Positions 55,509 through 64,000 of a stretch of DNA of 64,000 bases are shown here, piece after piece. The DNA is taken from positions 124,001-188,000 of the forward strand of contig NZ_MUYJ01000006.1 of NCBI RefSeq assembly GCF_002155695.1, written 5' to 3'. The notes under the pieces are model-generated. The model was not told the origin of the DNA. It searched no databases and saw only the letters and a list, made by a program, of their open reading frames with translations. This DNA comes from Erythrobacter tepidarius (GTDB taxonomy: Bacteria; Pseudomonadota; Alphaproteobacteria; Sphingomonadales; Sphingomonadaceae). Positions within the stretch are counted from its first letter, which is position 1; every line of letters starts with the position of its first letter. Both the position numbers and the translations under genes were made by a program.

Positions 55509-57056
55509 ATGTCGATGCACCCGATCGCGCACGCCGCGGCCCGTCCGGATCATCCCGCCGTCATCATGACCGGATCAGGCAAGCAGATCACCTATGGCGC
55601 GATGGACGCCGAATCGAACCGCTTTGCGCACCTGCTGCGCGCCCACGGGATCGGAGCGGGCGACGCCTTTGCGGTGCTGCTCGAAAACCGGATCGAATAT
55701 TTCACCCTGATCTGGGGCTCGCAGCGTGCCGGGACGATGCTGGTGCCGATCTCCTCGCGCCTCACGGCGCCGGAAGCGGCCTATATCATCCGCGATTCGC
55801 AGGCGAAGCTGCTGATTACCAGCGGCTCTTTCAGCGGTCTGCTCGATCACATACGCGCCGAGTGCCCCGGTCTTTCGGTGCTGGTGATGGATTCGGGGGA
55901 CCACGAGGATTTCGCTGCTGCACTGGCGGCCCAGCCCGCCACCCCGATCCCCGATCAGAGCGCCGGCCTGCTGATGCTCTATTCCTCTGGAACCACCGGC
56001 CGACCCAAGGGCATCCGTCCGGCTCCGCCGGAAGATCCCGATCCCACCGCGCCGGTTCCGCTGCTGGGCCTTGCGACGCTGGGGATGGGGATGCCAGCGG
56101 ATGGTTCAATGGTCTATCTTTCCCCCGCCCCGCTCTATCACGCCGCGCCGATCGGCTGGTGCTCGGTCGTCCACCGCCTCGGCGGCACAGTGGTGATGAT
56201 GGAAAAGTTCGATCCCGAAGCGGCGCTCAAGGCGATCGAGACATACAAGGTCACTGACAGCCAGTGGGTGCCAACCCATTTCGTGCGTTTCCTGCGGCTC
56301 GATCCCGAAGTGCGCAGCCGTTACGATCTGTCCAGCCACAAGCGCGCGATCCACGCCGCCGCGCCCTGCCCGGTGCCGATCAAGCGCCAGATGATCGAAT
56401 GGTGGGGTCCGATCGTGAACGAATATTACGCCGGGAGCGAAATGATCGGGATGACCCTGGTGAAGTCCGAACAATGGCTGATGAAGCCCGGCACGGTCGG
56501 GGTGGCGGTGCACGGCAAGATCCATGTCTGCGGGCCAGACGGCGAGGAACTCGGCCCCGATCAGGACGGGTTGATCTTCTTCGAGAACGACAATCTGCCG
56601 ACCTATCACAACGATCCCGAAAAGACCCGCGAGGCGATGCATCCCAAGGGCTGGATGACGCTGGGCGACATCGGCCATCTGGACAAGGACGGCTTCCTGT
56701 TCCTGACCGACCGCAAGAGCCACATGATCATCAGCGGGGGCGTGAACATCTATCCGCAAGAGATCGAGAATCTGCTGGTCACTCACCCCAAGGTGATGGA
56801 CGCCGCCGTCATCGGCGCGCCTTGCCCTGATCTGGGCGAGAAGGTCGTCGCGGTGGTGCAGCCGCGCAACATGGCTGACGCAGGGCCGGAACTGGAGGAA
56901 GAGCTGCGCGCATTTCTCGCGCCGTCGCTTTCGAAGATCAAGATGCCCAAGCTGTTCGACTTCCGCCCCGATCTCCCGCGCGAGGCCAACGGCAAGCTCT
57001 ACAAGCGCGAACTGCGCGATGAATACGCCGCCAAGGCGAAGGAAGCAGCGGCGTGA
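55509..57056 (+). CDS. Acyl-CoA synthetase (AMP-binding family)
   Basis: 515 aa, compact ANL ligase. P-loop-like YSSGTTGRPKG near residue 160, EYYAGSEMIGMT in the adenylate site, GWMTLGDIGHLDKDGF, then DRKSHMIISGGVNIYPQEIE, and the catalytic Lys in REANGKLYKRELRD near the end. The size and the coupled P450 suggest an acid activated for catabolism (steroid, terpenoid or aromatic side chains); the substrate is unknown. Start: first ATG after GAGAGAG. The stop overlaps the P450 GTG (GTGA). Confidence 0.92.
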   Translation: MSMHPIAHAAARPDHPAVIMTGSGKQITYGAMDAESNRFAHLLRAHGIGAGDAFAVLLENRIEYFTLIWGSQRAGTMLVPISSRLTAPEAAYIIRDSQAKLLITSGSFSGLLDHIRAECPGLSVLVMDSGDHEDFAAALAAQPATPIPDQSAGLLMLYSSGTTGRPKGIRPAPPEDPDPTAPVPLLGLATLGMGMPADGSMVYLSPAPLYHAAPIGWCSVVHRLGGTVVMMEKFDPEAALKAIETYKVTDSQWVPTHFVRFLRLDPEVRSRYDLSSHKRAIHAAAPCPVPIKRQMIEWWGPIVNEYYAGSEMIGMTLVKSEQWLMKPGTVGVAVHGKIHVCGPDGEELGPDQDGLIFFENDNLPTYHNDPEKTREAMHPKGWMTLGDIGHLDKDGFLFLTDRKSHMIISGGVNIYPQEIENLLVTHPKVMDAAVIGAPCPDLGEKVVAVVQPRNMADAGPELEEELRAFLAPSLSKIKMPKLFDFRPDLPREANGKLYKRELRDEYAAKAKEAAA

Positions 57057-58345
57057 GCGGGGTGGCGGTTCTGCCCGGCGACATCGCCCGCCGGGTGATC
57101 GATCCGCACGCCTATGCGCAGTGGGACGGGCTGCTCGACACCTTCGACGCGATCCGTGCCACGACCCCGGTCGCCAAGGTCCAGCCGGACACGCCCGGCC
57201 TGTTCGAGCCGTTCTGGCTCGTCACCGCCTATGACGATGTGATGCGCATCTCGAAGGACAATGCGACCTTCCTCAACAACCCGCGCCCGGTGGTGTTCAG
57301 CTTCAACGAAGCGATCGCGTTCAGCCGCGCCGCGACCGGCTCCAACATGCTGGTCGATTCGCTGGTGGTGTTCGACGCGCCGATCCACCCGAAATATCGC
57401 AGGCTGACACAGGACTGGTTCATGCCGAGGAACCTCGCGAAGCTTGAGGGCGAGCTGCGCGCGCTGGCGGCACGGACGATCGACCGGATGATCGAACAGG
57501 GTCCGCAGGTCGATTTCGTCAAGCTCGTCTCCGGCCCCTATCCCTTGCGCGTCGTGATGCAGATCCTCGGCGTGCCGCCTCAGGACGAGCCCCGGATGCA
57601 GATGCTCACCCAGCAGCTGTTCGGCGGGCAGGACAAGGATCTGTCAGGCTCGGGCATGGAGAACATGACACCCGAACAGGTCGTGCAGATCGTCGCCGGA
57701 GCGGTGAAGACCTTTGAGGACTATTTCGCCGCTCTGGCAGAAGATCGCCGCCGCAACCCAACCAACGATGTGGCGAGCGTGATCGCCAATGCGCTGGTGG
57801 ACGGCCAGCCGCTGCCGCCGCGCGACATGGCGGGCTATTACATCATCGTCGCCACCGCCGGGCACGATACCACATCGGCAAGCACCGCGGGCGCGATGCA
57901 GGCGCTGGCCAATGATCCCGAACAATATGCCCGTGTGCGTGCCGATCGCTCGCTGCTCCCAGGCATCGTCGAGGAAGCGATCCGCTGGACCAGCCCGGTG
58001 CAGCACTTCATGCGCACCGCTGCCAAAGACGTGGAGATCGGCGGCCAGCAGGTGAAGAAGGGCGACTGGCTGATGATCAACTATGTCGCGGCCAATCACG
58101 ATCCTGCGCAGTTCCCCGATCCGCGCCGCTTCGACGCCGCCCGCTCGCCCAACCGCCACCTTGCGTTCGGGGCAGGGGCGCACCAGTGCCTTGGCCTGCA
58201 TCTGGCGCGGCTGGAAATGCGAATCCTGTTCGAGGCGCTGCTCGACCGGGTCGCGGCGGTCGAACCGGCCGGTGAGGCCAAACGCGCCAGCAGCACCTTC
58301 GTCGGCGGGCTCAAAACTCTGCCCTTGAGGGTGACAGCGGCCTAG
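57053..58345 (+). CDS. Cytochrome P450, coupled to acyl-CoA synthetase
   Basis: 430 aa, soluble class I P450, distinct from the CYP153 protein at 28964. Heme ligand Cys379 in HLAFGAGAHQCLG; I-helix VATAGHDTTSAST; K-helix EEAIRWTSPVQHFMR. The GTG start sits inside the upstream stop, so the ligase and the P450 are co-translated. This layout recalls catabolic P450s acting on CoA-linked or acid substrates; identity beyond the superfamily is unclear. Redox partners are not adjacent. Confidence 0.92.
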   Translation: MSGVAVLPGDIARRVIDPHAYAQWDGLLDTFDAIRATTPVAKVQPDTPGLFEPFWLVTAYDDVMRISKDNATFLNNPRPVVFSFNEAIAFSRAATGSNMLVDSLVVFDAPIHPKYRRLTQDWFMPRNLAKLEGELRALAARTIDRMIEQGPQVDFVKLVSGPYPLRVVMQILGVPPQDEPRMQMLTQQLFGGQDKDLSGSGMENMTPEQVVQIVAGAVKTFEDYFAALAEDRRRNPTNDVASVIANALVDGQPLPPRDMAGYYIIVATAGHDTTSASTAGAMQALANDPEQYARVRADRSLLPGIVEEAIRWTSPVQHFMRTAAKDVEIGGQQVKKGDWLMINYVAANHDPAQFPDPRRFDAARSPNRHLAFGAGAHQCLGLHLARLEMRILFEALLDRVAAVEPAGEAKRASSTFVGGLKTLPLRVTAA

Positions 58346-58676
58346 GCAAGGCGCAGTCTGACCGGAAGCGGCGACGGCGCAAGAGCGTTATTCTGGCCTG
58401 ACTTCCTCGTGGCTGCGCTGGCACCGGCATCCGTGCGCCGCGCCTGCGTCCAGCGCCGGGGCCGGGATTGTGGTCAGCAGCACAGCGAACCGCTGCGGCA
58501 ACGGCCCCAAGCGCGGCAGAGCCGAAGCGCGCAGCAATCATCGAACGCGCCATCCGGCGCCGGATCGCGTGCATTCCGAGGACGCCGGCAGGAACAGCCA
58601 GCGCCGTTGGACGCCGAGATATCCCGCATAGACGGCGGAATTTCACGACTTCCGGCAATGTCGAGAAACAGGTGGG
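58346..58676. other. Intergenic region between P450 and tRNA pair
   Basis: About 330 bp. Arg/Ala-rich open frames exist on both strands but look like GC-bias products, with no ribosome site or domain. I see no terminator with a T-run and no RNA gene here. Confidence 0.5.
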
Positions 58677-58752
58677 TGGTGCCGCTTACGTGACTCGAAC
58701 ACGTGACCCCATCATTACGAATGATGTGCTCTACCGACTGAGCTAAAGCGGC
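58677..58752 (-). tRNA. tRNA-Thr (anticodon CGT)
   Basis: On the minus strand: acceptor GCCGCTT with AAGCGGC, D arm with AGTCGGTAGAGC, anticodon stem around loop TTCGTAA, T arm ACGTG-TTCGAGT-CACGT. The CCA end is encoded (58677-58679). It reads ACG codons and is relevant to the Thr-sensing leader at 44428. Confidence 0.95.
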
Positions 58753-58803
58753 ATTCCGGCCTTGCGGACTAGGCCTTGTGGCCCGTTCGCGCAATCGCAA
58801 AGG

Positions 58804-58877
58804 TGGAGGCCCGAGCCGGAATCGAACCGGCGTATACGGATTTGCAGTCCGCTGCGTCACCACTCCGCCATCGGGCC
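58804..58877 (-). tRNA. tRNA-Cys (anticodon GCA)
   Basis: On the minus strand: acceptor GGCCCGA with TCGGGCC, anticodon loop CTGCAAA in stem GGA/TCC, T arm GCCGG-TTCGATT-CCGGC, discriminator T and encoded CCA (58804-58806). It lies 51 bp upstream of tRNA-Thr in the direction of transcription, so the two are probably one precursor. Confidence 0.95.
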
Positions 58878-59034
58878 GAGCCTCCCGAGACAATCGCCCG
58901 GGCGGAAGCGGCGCACTAGCGATTCGGGGACTGCTTGGCAATCTGTGATTGCGCTGCAGGCCGCCCGCCCCTCCTTGCGCCAGCAGACCCGACATGACGC
59001 AACGTCAGTCTGGACGAGGGCCGCAGGCCGCGGC

Positions 59035-59826
59035 ATGGCGAGCGGCATGACCATCGCCAGCCTGCTCGCGCCCGTCACCGGCCAACCCGGCCCTGCCCGC
59101 CTTGCCCATGCCGCCGACTGGATGCAGGGGCGCACGCTCTATGGAGGGGCCTCGGCGCTGATCGCCTACACCATGGCAACCCGCGCCTTCCCTGGCCTTC
59201 CGCCACTGCGCGCCGGGCAGATCGCCTTCGTCGCACCGGTCGGTGAGGCCATCGAACTCTCCGCCGAGATCGTTCGCCAGGGCCGCCATGTCACGCAGGT
59301 CCGCAGCGAGATCCGCTGCGAGGGCAAGGTCGCCCTTTCGGCCTTCTGGGTGTTCGCCGAGGGCCGCGAAGCCAATGCCGTCCACCCATCCGCGCCCCCC
59401 GAGGACTGGCCCGGCCCGCCCGAAGAGAACGAGTGCGTGACCCACCCTTTCGCGCCCTCCTTCGTGGCCAAGAACTTCGAACTGCGCTACGGCCAGCGCA
59501 AGGGCGCCGCGCACGGTGCGGCTGTGCGGCGCTGGGCGCGCCTGACCGAGGCGCACGATCTCGATCCGGTCTCCACCCTGGTGCTGATGGGCGACGTCAT
59601 GCCGCCCGGCGCGATGCGGGCGATGCGGCGGCAGGGTCCGATCAGCTCGATCAACTGGTCATTCACCGTGCTCGATCCGGAAAGCCGCTCGCGCGATGGC
59701 TGGTATCTCGCCGAGAACGCCAGCCAGCATGCCGACGCGGGCTATTCTTCGGAACGGCTGCGATTGTGGGATGCGCAAGGGCGGCAGGTGCTCGACGGCA
59801 TCCAGTGTGTGGCGGTGTTCGGCTGA
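59035..59826 (+). CDS. Thioesterase-like hot-dog fold protein (TesB/4HBT_3 type)
   Basis: 263 aa. Two hot-dog halves are suggested: DWMQGRTLYGGASALIAYTMATRAFPGLPPLRAGQIAFVAPVGE with RQGRHVTQVRSEIRCEGKVALSAFWVFAE, and a C-terminal half ending SSERLRLWDAQGRQVLDGIQCVAVFG. This is the pattern of acyl-CoA thioesterase II-related proteins, which release free acids from CoA thioesters. Start: ATG at 59035 or 59047 (MTIASLL); the frame continues upstream through the tRNA region and is not used. Confidence 0.85.
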   Translation: MASGMTIASLLAPVTGQPGPARLAHAADWMQGRTLYGGASALIAYTMATRAFPGLPPLRAGQIAFVAPVGEAIELSAEIVRQGRHVTQVRSEIRCEGKVALSAFWVFAEGREANAVHPSAPPEDWPGPPEENECVTHPFAPSFVAKNFELRYGQRKGAAHGAAVRRWARLTEAHDLDPVSTLVLMGDVMPPGAMRAMRRQGPISSINWSFTVLDPESRSRDGWYLAENASQHADAGYSSERLRLWDAQGRQVLDGIQCVAVFG

Positions 59827-60122
59827 AAGCCTCCCGCAACAAAATAACAAAGTTGACGAAGTTGACACCCCGTCACCTTCACAATTTCCGGTATTTCGTC
59901 TTTTTTTCAATTTGTTGTACAGGGTGGCGGCGCTGGACGGACACCGGCCCAGCGCGCGCCCCTGACGATCGCAATCGGGGTCTGACAATGCCGAAGATCC
60001 GCGCGCAAGCTAGGCGCCCGGCCGCCTGTAGGAAAGGGCTGCGCGGGCCAAGGCCAGCCGCCTTGACCCACCCCCAAGCTTGCCCTTCCGGGACAGGCGT
60101 TGGGGGTGGGCATTCCTGCGGC
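59827..60122. other. Intergenic region between thioesterase-like gene and TonB receptor 3' end
   Basis: No gene is seen. Two GTTGAC direct repeats nine bases apart (59853-59867), an A/T-rich patch with a seven-T run (59900-59920), and a long stem near the right end make up the region. Confidence 0.5.
60067..60110 (-). terminator. Long stem-loop after TonB receptor gene
   Basis: CCCACCCCCAA (60067-60077) pairs perfectly with TTGGGGGTGGG (60100-60110) around a 22-base loop, 12 bp beyond the receptor stop. There is no T-run, so it may act as an mRNA 3' stabiliser or a weak terminator. Confidence 0.5.
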
Positions 60123-62250
60123 TCAGAACTGCGCGGTCAGCCTTGCCCAGACACCACGGCCCGGGCCGGGCAGGCGTTCGAGCAGAGGGACGTCCGATGC
60201 CCCCACCCGGCTGCGACCGGCGAGGTGCGGGGCATAGGCCGCGTCCAGCAGGTTCTCGACCCCGGCTTCGAGCGCTAGCCCCTCGGCAAACCCGAAGCGC
60301 GCGAACAGGCCGATGGTGGCAAAGCCTTCGCCGGGCTGTTCGCCATTGGTGCGCGAGACGCGGTTCTGGTCGGCCGCGGCGAACAGCTCCGTCCCCACCG
60401 CCAGCCGCCCGCTGGTCCTGGTGGCCGACAGCCGCAGGTTGGCCGGGGGAATGCGGTAGAGATTATCGGCAATGTCGCGCCGCTGTCCGCGCACTACGCT
60501 CGCCGTACCCGCCAGTTCGAGGCGCGCCAGCGGGCGCAGCACAAAGTCGAGATCCGCACCGTAAAGTTCTGCATCGGTGTTGCGGAACATCAACGGGGTG
60601 GGATCGCCGCTCATGCTCGCGACCATCTCGACCGGCGTGTTGATCACCCCCGGCGTCGCATCGAAGGGCGTGCCCTGGATGAAGCGATCGACCCGGCGGT
60701 AGAAGAGGGTCGGGCGCAGCGTCAGCCAGTCATTGTCCCAATCGAACCCGGCTTCGGCAATCCAGGCAACCTCCGGCTTCAGCGCCTGATTGCCGACATA
60801 GATATTGCCGTCCGCCAGCCCGAAACTGGCCTCGGTCGGCAGCCAGGCGAAGCGTTCGAGCACGCTCGGCACGCGGGTCTTGCGCGCCAGCGTCAGGCGC
60901 GGAACGAAGGTGCCGCTCTCGACCCATAGCCGCGCCACGCCGTCGAAGGTGGTATCGGAGGCCTGCCGCCCCGAAGCGATGAAGGCATTGGCCAGCCCGC
61001 GCGGCCCCATCGGCACTGCTGCGCCCAGCAAGGGGATGCCTACCGATTGTTCGGTCCGGTCAATCCGCCCGCCCAGCTCAAACTGCACCGCGCCCAGTTG
61101 CCCGCGCCACTGAAGATAGGCGCCGTAGCGTTCGGCCTCCACATCGGGTTGGGACTGGATGAAGAAGGCCGGGTTGGTGGGGTTGGTAATGGTGACGAAG
61201 CGGTCGGTAAGCTCGGCATCGGCACCGAACTCGAAATAGGCACGGCTGCTGCCGAAGCGCAGCGCGGCTTCCGCCGTCATGGTGTCGGCTTCGGCAAAGG
61301 TCGCGCGCGCCTGTGCCGGGGCGGCGCGGGGGCGGCGCAGGGTCTGGTTGTCCATCAGGTGCCGCACCGCGACATGGCCGAGCCGCACCGTCAGGCCGAC
61401 ATCCTCGGCGATTTGCCCACGAAATCCGCCCTGGACGAAGTCGGTGTTGAAATAGACCATATCGAGCGCGAAGGGCGGGTTGCCCGAGGGGTCCGTTTCC
61501 GAACGGCGATACTCGACGAACAATTCGCCCGCGCCGGTCTGCAACCCGGCGTGGACGCCATAGAGGTTGCGTTCGAACCGGGTGCCAACCGCAGTGCCGC
61601 CGGGGAAGCGGTAATCGTCCCCCTGCTCGCGGCTGGCGCTGAGGCCGAAACGCCAGCGCGCGCTCGCAAGCCCCGCCAGGCCGCCGACGGCGTAGCTGTC
61701 ATCGACGCTGCGATATTGGCTGGCGAGGGGCGAGGCGCACCTGCGGCGAGAGGCTGGCGCTATCGGTGAACTGCGCCTGCACCAGCTGGGCATTGATCGC
61801 GCCGCCCAGCGACGGCCCCTCGGCCACCGGAGCAACGCCGCGGGCGACATCGATCCGTTCGACCAGGATCGAAGGTGCGTAGTGCAGCGGCGGGTCCATC
61901 GCGTTGGGGCCACCGGTGGCGAAGCGCTGCCCGTTGACGCGGCCGAGCACGCGCTCGCCCGCCAGCCCGCGATAGCTGAGCTGGCCGGAGAGCGCGCCAT
62001 TGCCGAAGATGTCGCCGCCTGCAACCCGCGCGGCGATCGCGGCGGCATCGGCAGGCAGCGCGATCTGGCGCGGCGCGGCGACAGCATCGCTGGCAATGGT
62101 GTCACCGCGCTGGGCGGTGACGATGATGGTATCGGTGAGCCTGTCCTCGCGGTCCTGCGGGGTGGTGGCGTGCTCGGCCAGCGCCGGGCTGGCAATGGCG
62201 AGGGTGCATCCGGCAAGCAGGCTTGCCCGGACCATGCGGGTAAAGTTCAT
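60123..62250 (-). pseudogene. TonB-dependent outer-membrane receptor, frameshifted
   Basis: The signal peptide and plug start at 62250 (MNFTRMVRASLLAGCTLAIASPALAEH; plug with SYRGLAGERVLGRVNGQRF and DPPLHYAPSILVERIDVARG...GGAINAQ). They run in one frame to a premature TGA at 61699. The beta-barrel continues in another frame from about SQYRSVDDSYAVGG to the terminal Phe (TAQF) at 60123, a normal receptor end. The break coincides with a 7-bp tandem duplication at 61722-61735; removing one copy restores a continuous frame of about 700 aa. The gene follows a DUF2946-like gene, a pairing known for copper-type receptors (OprC-like), so metal uptake is possible. Either a pseudogene, a reversible switch or a sequencing error. 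Confidence 0.85.
61722..61735 (-). repeat. 7-bp tandem duplication causing the receptor frameshift
   Basis: GGCGAGG occurs twice in direct contact (61722-61728 and 61729-61735). Removal of one copy makes the minus-strand reading SPQVRLASQYRSVDDSY, joining plug and barrel. Confidence 0.85.
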
Positions 62251-62340
62251 TGGAAAACTGGCCTTTATCGAAAAGAGTAGACAACCGCGGCACCGCCATC
62301 GATCCGGAACGGGCGGGTGCGGGTGCGCGGCGCGTGACGG

Positions 62341-62757
62341 TCAGATGCGCGGCGAAGGCGGCCCGCGCAGGGGCGGGCGCAGGAAGGGCGCGTCACGCGC
62401 AGGCAGCGCAGGGCGCAGCGCCAATCCGGGCAGCCGGATGAAGGCGAGCGCCGCGGCCAAGAGCAGCGGATCGGCCCCGCCGAGCATGGCATGACCAAGC
62501 CCCGAAAAGGCGCAGGGCTGGCCCTTGTCCGCCGCCCCTGTCCGATCGCCGTGCCCATCGTACCTGTCGGGGATCGCGATGCGCATCTGCTGGGGCACGC
62601 CGCTGGCATCGGCGCAGATCGTGACCGTGAGGTAACGGTCCGCCCCCGGCGACAGCATCAAGCCCGCCGGCACCAGCGCCTTGGCCGCCAAGGCGAGCGC
62701 CAGCAGCACCAGCACGCGCCGGGCATGGTGAGAGACAAGGGCGCGCAAACGGGCCAT
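62341..62757 (-). CDS. DUF2946-like membrane/exported protein
   Basis: 138 aa. One N-terminal hydrophobic helix (RVLVLLALALAAKALVPAG) is followed by LTVTICADASGVPQQMRIAIP and a second hydrophobic part (LLLAAALAFIRLPGLALRPAL), with a Pro/Arg-rich end. The layout of KALVPAGLM...VTICA and GQPCAFSG, then a helix, is that of DUF2946-type proteins found beside copper-related TonB receptors. Start: ATG at 62757; GTG/ATG at 62799/62796 are alternatives. It lies directly upstream of the broken receptor and probably shares its transcript. Confidence 0.65.
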   Translation of the reverse strand: MARLRALVSHHARRVLVLLALALAAKALVPAGLMLSPGADRYLTVTICADASGVPQQMRIAIPDRYDGHGDRTGAADKGQPCAFSGLGHAMLGGADPLLLAAALAFIRLPGLALRPALPARDAPFLRPPLRGPPSPRI

Positions 62758-62849
62758 GACGGCGAGGCCGTTAGCCCAACCGCCGCGCCCTGTCATCACG
62801 CAACTGCGGCAATACCGCTTGCGCGAAACGCCGCGCGGGCGCGTGCGCC

Positions 62850-63668
62850 TTAGAGATCCTCGAAGTTGGGCTTGCGGCGTTCCATCTCGGCCATCACCGC
62901 TTCGATCTGGTTGCGGCTGCGCATGATCGCGTGCTGTTCGATGCTTTCCTCCATCAGGATCGCGTCGGTATCGTTTTCGACCATCGCGGCCTGAAGGCGC
63001 TTGGCAGCGCGGATGGCGTGGGGGTTCTTGAGCGCAATCGTGCGGGCCAGCGCCAGCGCGCGTTCACGCGGACTGTCGTCCACATAGGTCGCCAGACCAA
63101 GCCGCTGCGCTTCAGCCCCGGTGAATTCGCGGTTGGTGTAGATCAGCTCGCGCAGCACGTCATCGCGCACCAGCCCGCGCCACAGGGCATAGCCGCCCAT
63201 GTCGGGAACGAGGCCCCACTTCATTTCCATGATCGCCATGCGGGTTTCGGGATGGACGATGCGGATGTCCGCCCCGCTCGCGATCTGCAGGCCGCCGCCG
63301 AAGCACACCCCGTGCACCGCGGCGATGACGGGCACGGGCAGCTTGCGCCACTGCATCGCCACCTGCTGCGCGCGGTTGGCATTGCCATAGGTGCGTTCGG
63401 TCAGCGGGGGTTCGTCCGCGGCCGGCGGCTTCGAGAAGTTCGCCAGATCGAGCCCGGCGCAGAACGCCCGCCCCTCGCCCGACAGCACCACGGCGCGCAG
63501 GCCCTTCATCCGCTGGAGCGCGCTGCCCGCCTCGATGATGCGCTGAAACATCGCCGGGTCGAGTGCATTGAGCTTGTCGGTGCGCACCAGGCGCACGTCT
63601 GCCACGCCGTCTTCGCCCAGTTCGATGGCGACGCGATCATTGACGATGGTGGTAGCGGTGGCCGTCAT
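62850..63668 (-). CDS. Crotonase-family enoyl-CoA hydratase/isomerase
   Basis: 272 aa. VVLSGEGRAFCAGLDLANFSKP holds the oxyanion loop, VPVIAAVHGVCFGGGLQIASGADIRIVHPETRMAIMEMKWGLVPDMGGYALW the second half; the usual catalytic Glu position reads Asp in PDMGG, the pattern of dienoyl-CoA isomerase-like members. The C-terminal helix AAMVENDTDAILMEESIEQHAIMRSRNQ is typical. It probably acts in fatty-acid or other CoA-ester breakdown. A 73-bp gap separates it from the partial gene upstream on the same strand. Confidence 0.9.
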   Translation of the reverse strand: MTATATTIVNDRVAIELGEDGVADVRLVRTDKLNALDPAMFQRIIEAGSALQRMKGLRAVVLSGEGRAFCAGLDLANFSKPPAADEPPLTERTYGNANRAQQVAMQWRKLPVPVIAAVHGVCFGGGLQIASGADIRIVHPETRMAIMEMKWGLVPDMGGYALWRGLVRDDVLRELIYTNREFTGAEAQRLGLATYVDDSPRERALALARTIALKNPHAIRAAKRLQAAMVENDTDAILMEESIEQHAIMRSRNQIEAVMAEMERRKPNFEDL

Positions 63669-63741
63669 GGTGCTCTGATCCCTCGAAACGCGCTGTGTGC
63701 AGCCTCAGCCTTGCCGATTCCGGCCGCCAAGTCCAGTTGCT

Positions 63742-64000
63742 CTAGGCACCCATGCTCCGCGTCAGCCGGTAATCGGCCGGGTCGAGCGCAGTGGCGAGGT
63801 AATAGGCGCCGTCGGGATGGGGCGCGACCATCCGCGCAAGCCCGAAAGGCTCAAGCCTGGCCCGGCGCCGCGCGACGAGCACCGCAAGGCCGGTGGTCTC
63901 CCGCTCGAAGGTGATGCGCCCCACCTCGGCCAGGCAGCGCGCGGCAGTCCATGCGCTCGCCCGGCTGCTGCGCCCGCCCCCACAGCAGCGCGAATTCGTG
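63742..64000 (-). CDS. Partial hypothetical protein at the window edge
   Basis: The minus-strand frame is open to the right edge and ends at 63742. Its last 60 residues look protein-like (GRITFERETTGLAVLVARRR, FGLARMVAPHPDGAYYLATALDPADYRL). No family is recognised. Near the edge a second minus frame (HEFALLWGRAQQPGERMD, 63944-64000) also looks coding, so two overlapping genes or a frameshift are possible; the start is outside the window. Confidence 0.5.
   Translation of the reverse strand, partial: TNSRCCGGGRSSRASAWTAARCLAEVGRITFERETTGLAVLVARRRARLEPFGLARMVAPHPDGAYYLATALDPADYRLTRSMGA

Noticed and set aside
58311..58658. 115-codon minus-strand frame between P450 and tRNA-Thr
   Set aside because: Arg-rich, no ribosome site, no recognisable domain, and its 3' end overlaps the P450 gene antisense.

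Overview
The window looks like a chromosomal segment of an alphaproteobacterium of the order Sphingomonadales, most like the Erythrobacteraceae (Erythrobacter/Porphyrobacter type). The reasons are the high GC content throughout, S9 with the alphaproteobacterial N-terminal extension, the rpe - heparinase-like - purH order, the roughly 180 kDa NAD-dependent glutamate dehydrogenase, a CYP153-type P450, and many acyl-CoA and TonB functions. This placement is from gene content and memory, not from a search. Gene density is high, with many 4-bp ATGA or GTGA stop/start overlaps. No prophage, CRISPR array or rRNA operon is visible, and there is one insertion sequence.

Layout. 1-3.5 kb: 3' end of a long-chain acyl-CoA synthetase, two unknown genes, and a fused thiS-thiG. 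3.5-6.9 kb: merC-like gene divergent from ctaA-cutA, then rplM-rpsI with a strong terminator. 6.96-7.8 kb: IS5-family element. 7.9-10.4 kb: a lipid kinase overlapping a Tam41-like nucleotidyltransferase, then a convergent DUF2141 gene. 10.6-14.8 kb: rpe, heparinase-like gene, purH, followed by a 3 x 36-bp tandem repeat. 15.2-18.6 kb: small membrane protein, msrA lipoprotein, Zur-like regulator, dxs. 18.6-26.7 kb: mlaA, crotonase, nnrU-like, FKBP, two tandem amidohydrolases (one without metal ligands), POT transporter, GntR regulator. 26.9-32.7 kb: ihfB, tRNA-Leu, tandem-PilZ protein, msrB, CYP153, ABC-2 exporter. 32.8-42.6 kb: queG, ferredoxin reductase, giant NAD-GDH, luciferase-like, TPR and hydrolase genes. 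42.7-50.2 kb: phoD, thrS with a Thr-rich leader peptide, TauE-like, agmatine deiminase, M28 peptidase. 50.4-58.3 kb: glnE-bcp, a DUF455 ferritin-like gene, M23 peptidase, acyl-CoA synthetase-P450 operon. 58.7-64 kb: tRNA-Thr and tRNA-Cys, thioesterase-like gene, a TonB-dependent receptor broken by a 7-bp tandem duplication, a DUF2946-like gene, crotonase, and a partial gene at the edge.

Most genes are housekeeping: translation, isoprenoid, purine and thiamin synthesis, nitrogen control, methionine-sulfoxide repair. They are interleaved with lipid and hydrocarbon functions (acyl-CoA ligases, crotonases, CYP153, second P450, thioesterase). The most notable signals are regulatory or structural. 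They are a threonine-codon-rich leader peptide with mutually exclusive hairpins before thrS, the kinase/Tam41-like pair that could make CDP-diacylglycerol, the pseudo-enzyme/enzyme amidohydrolase pair with a hairpin hiding its ribosome site, and the frameshifted TonB receptor.
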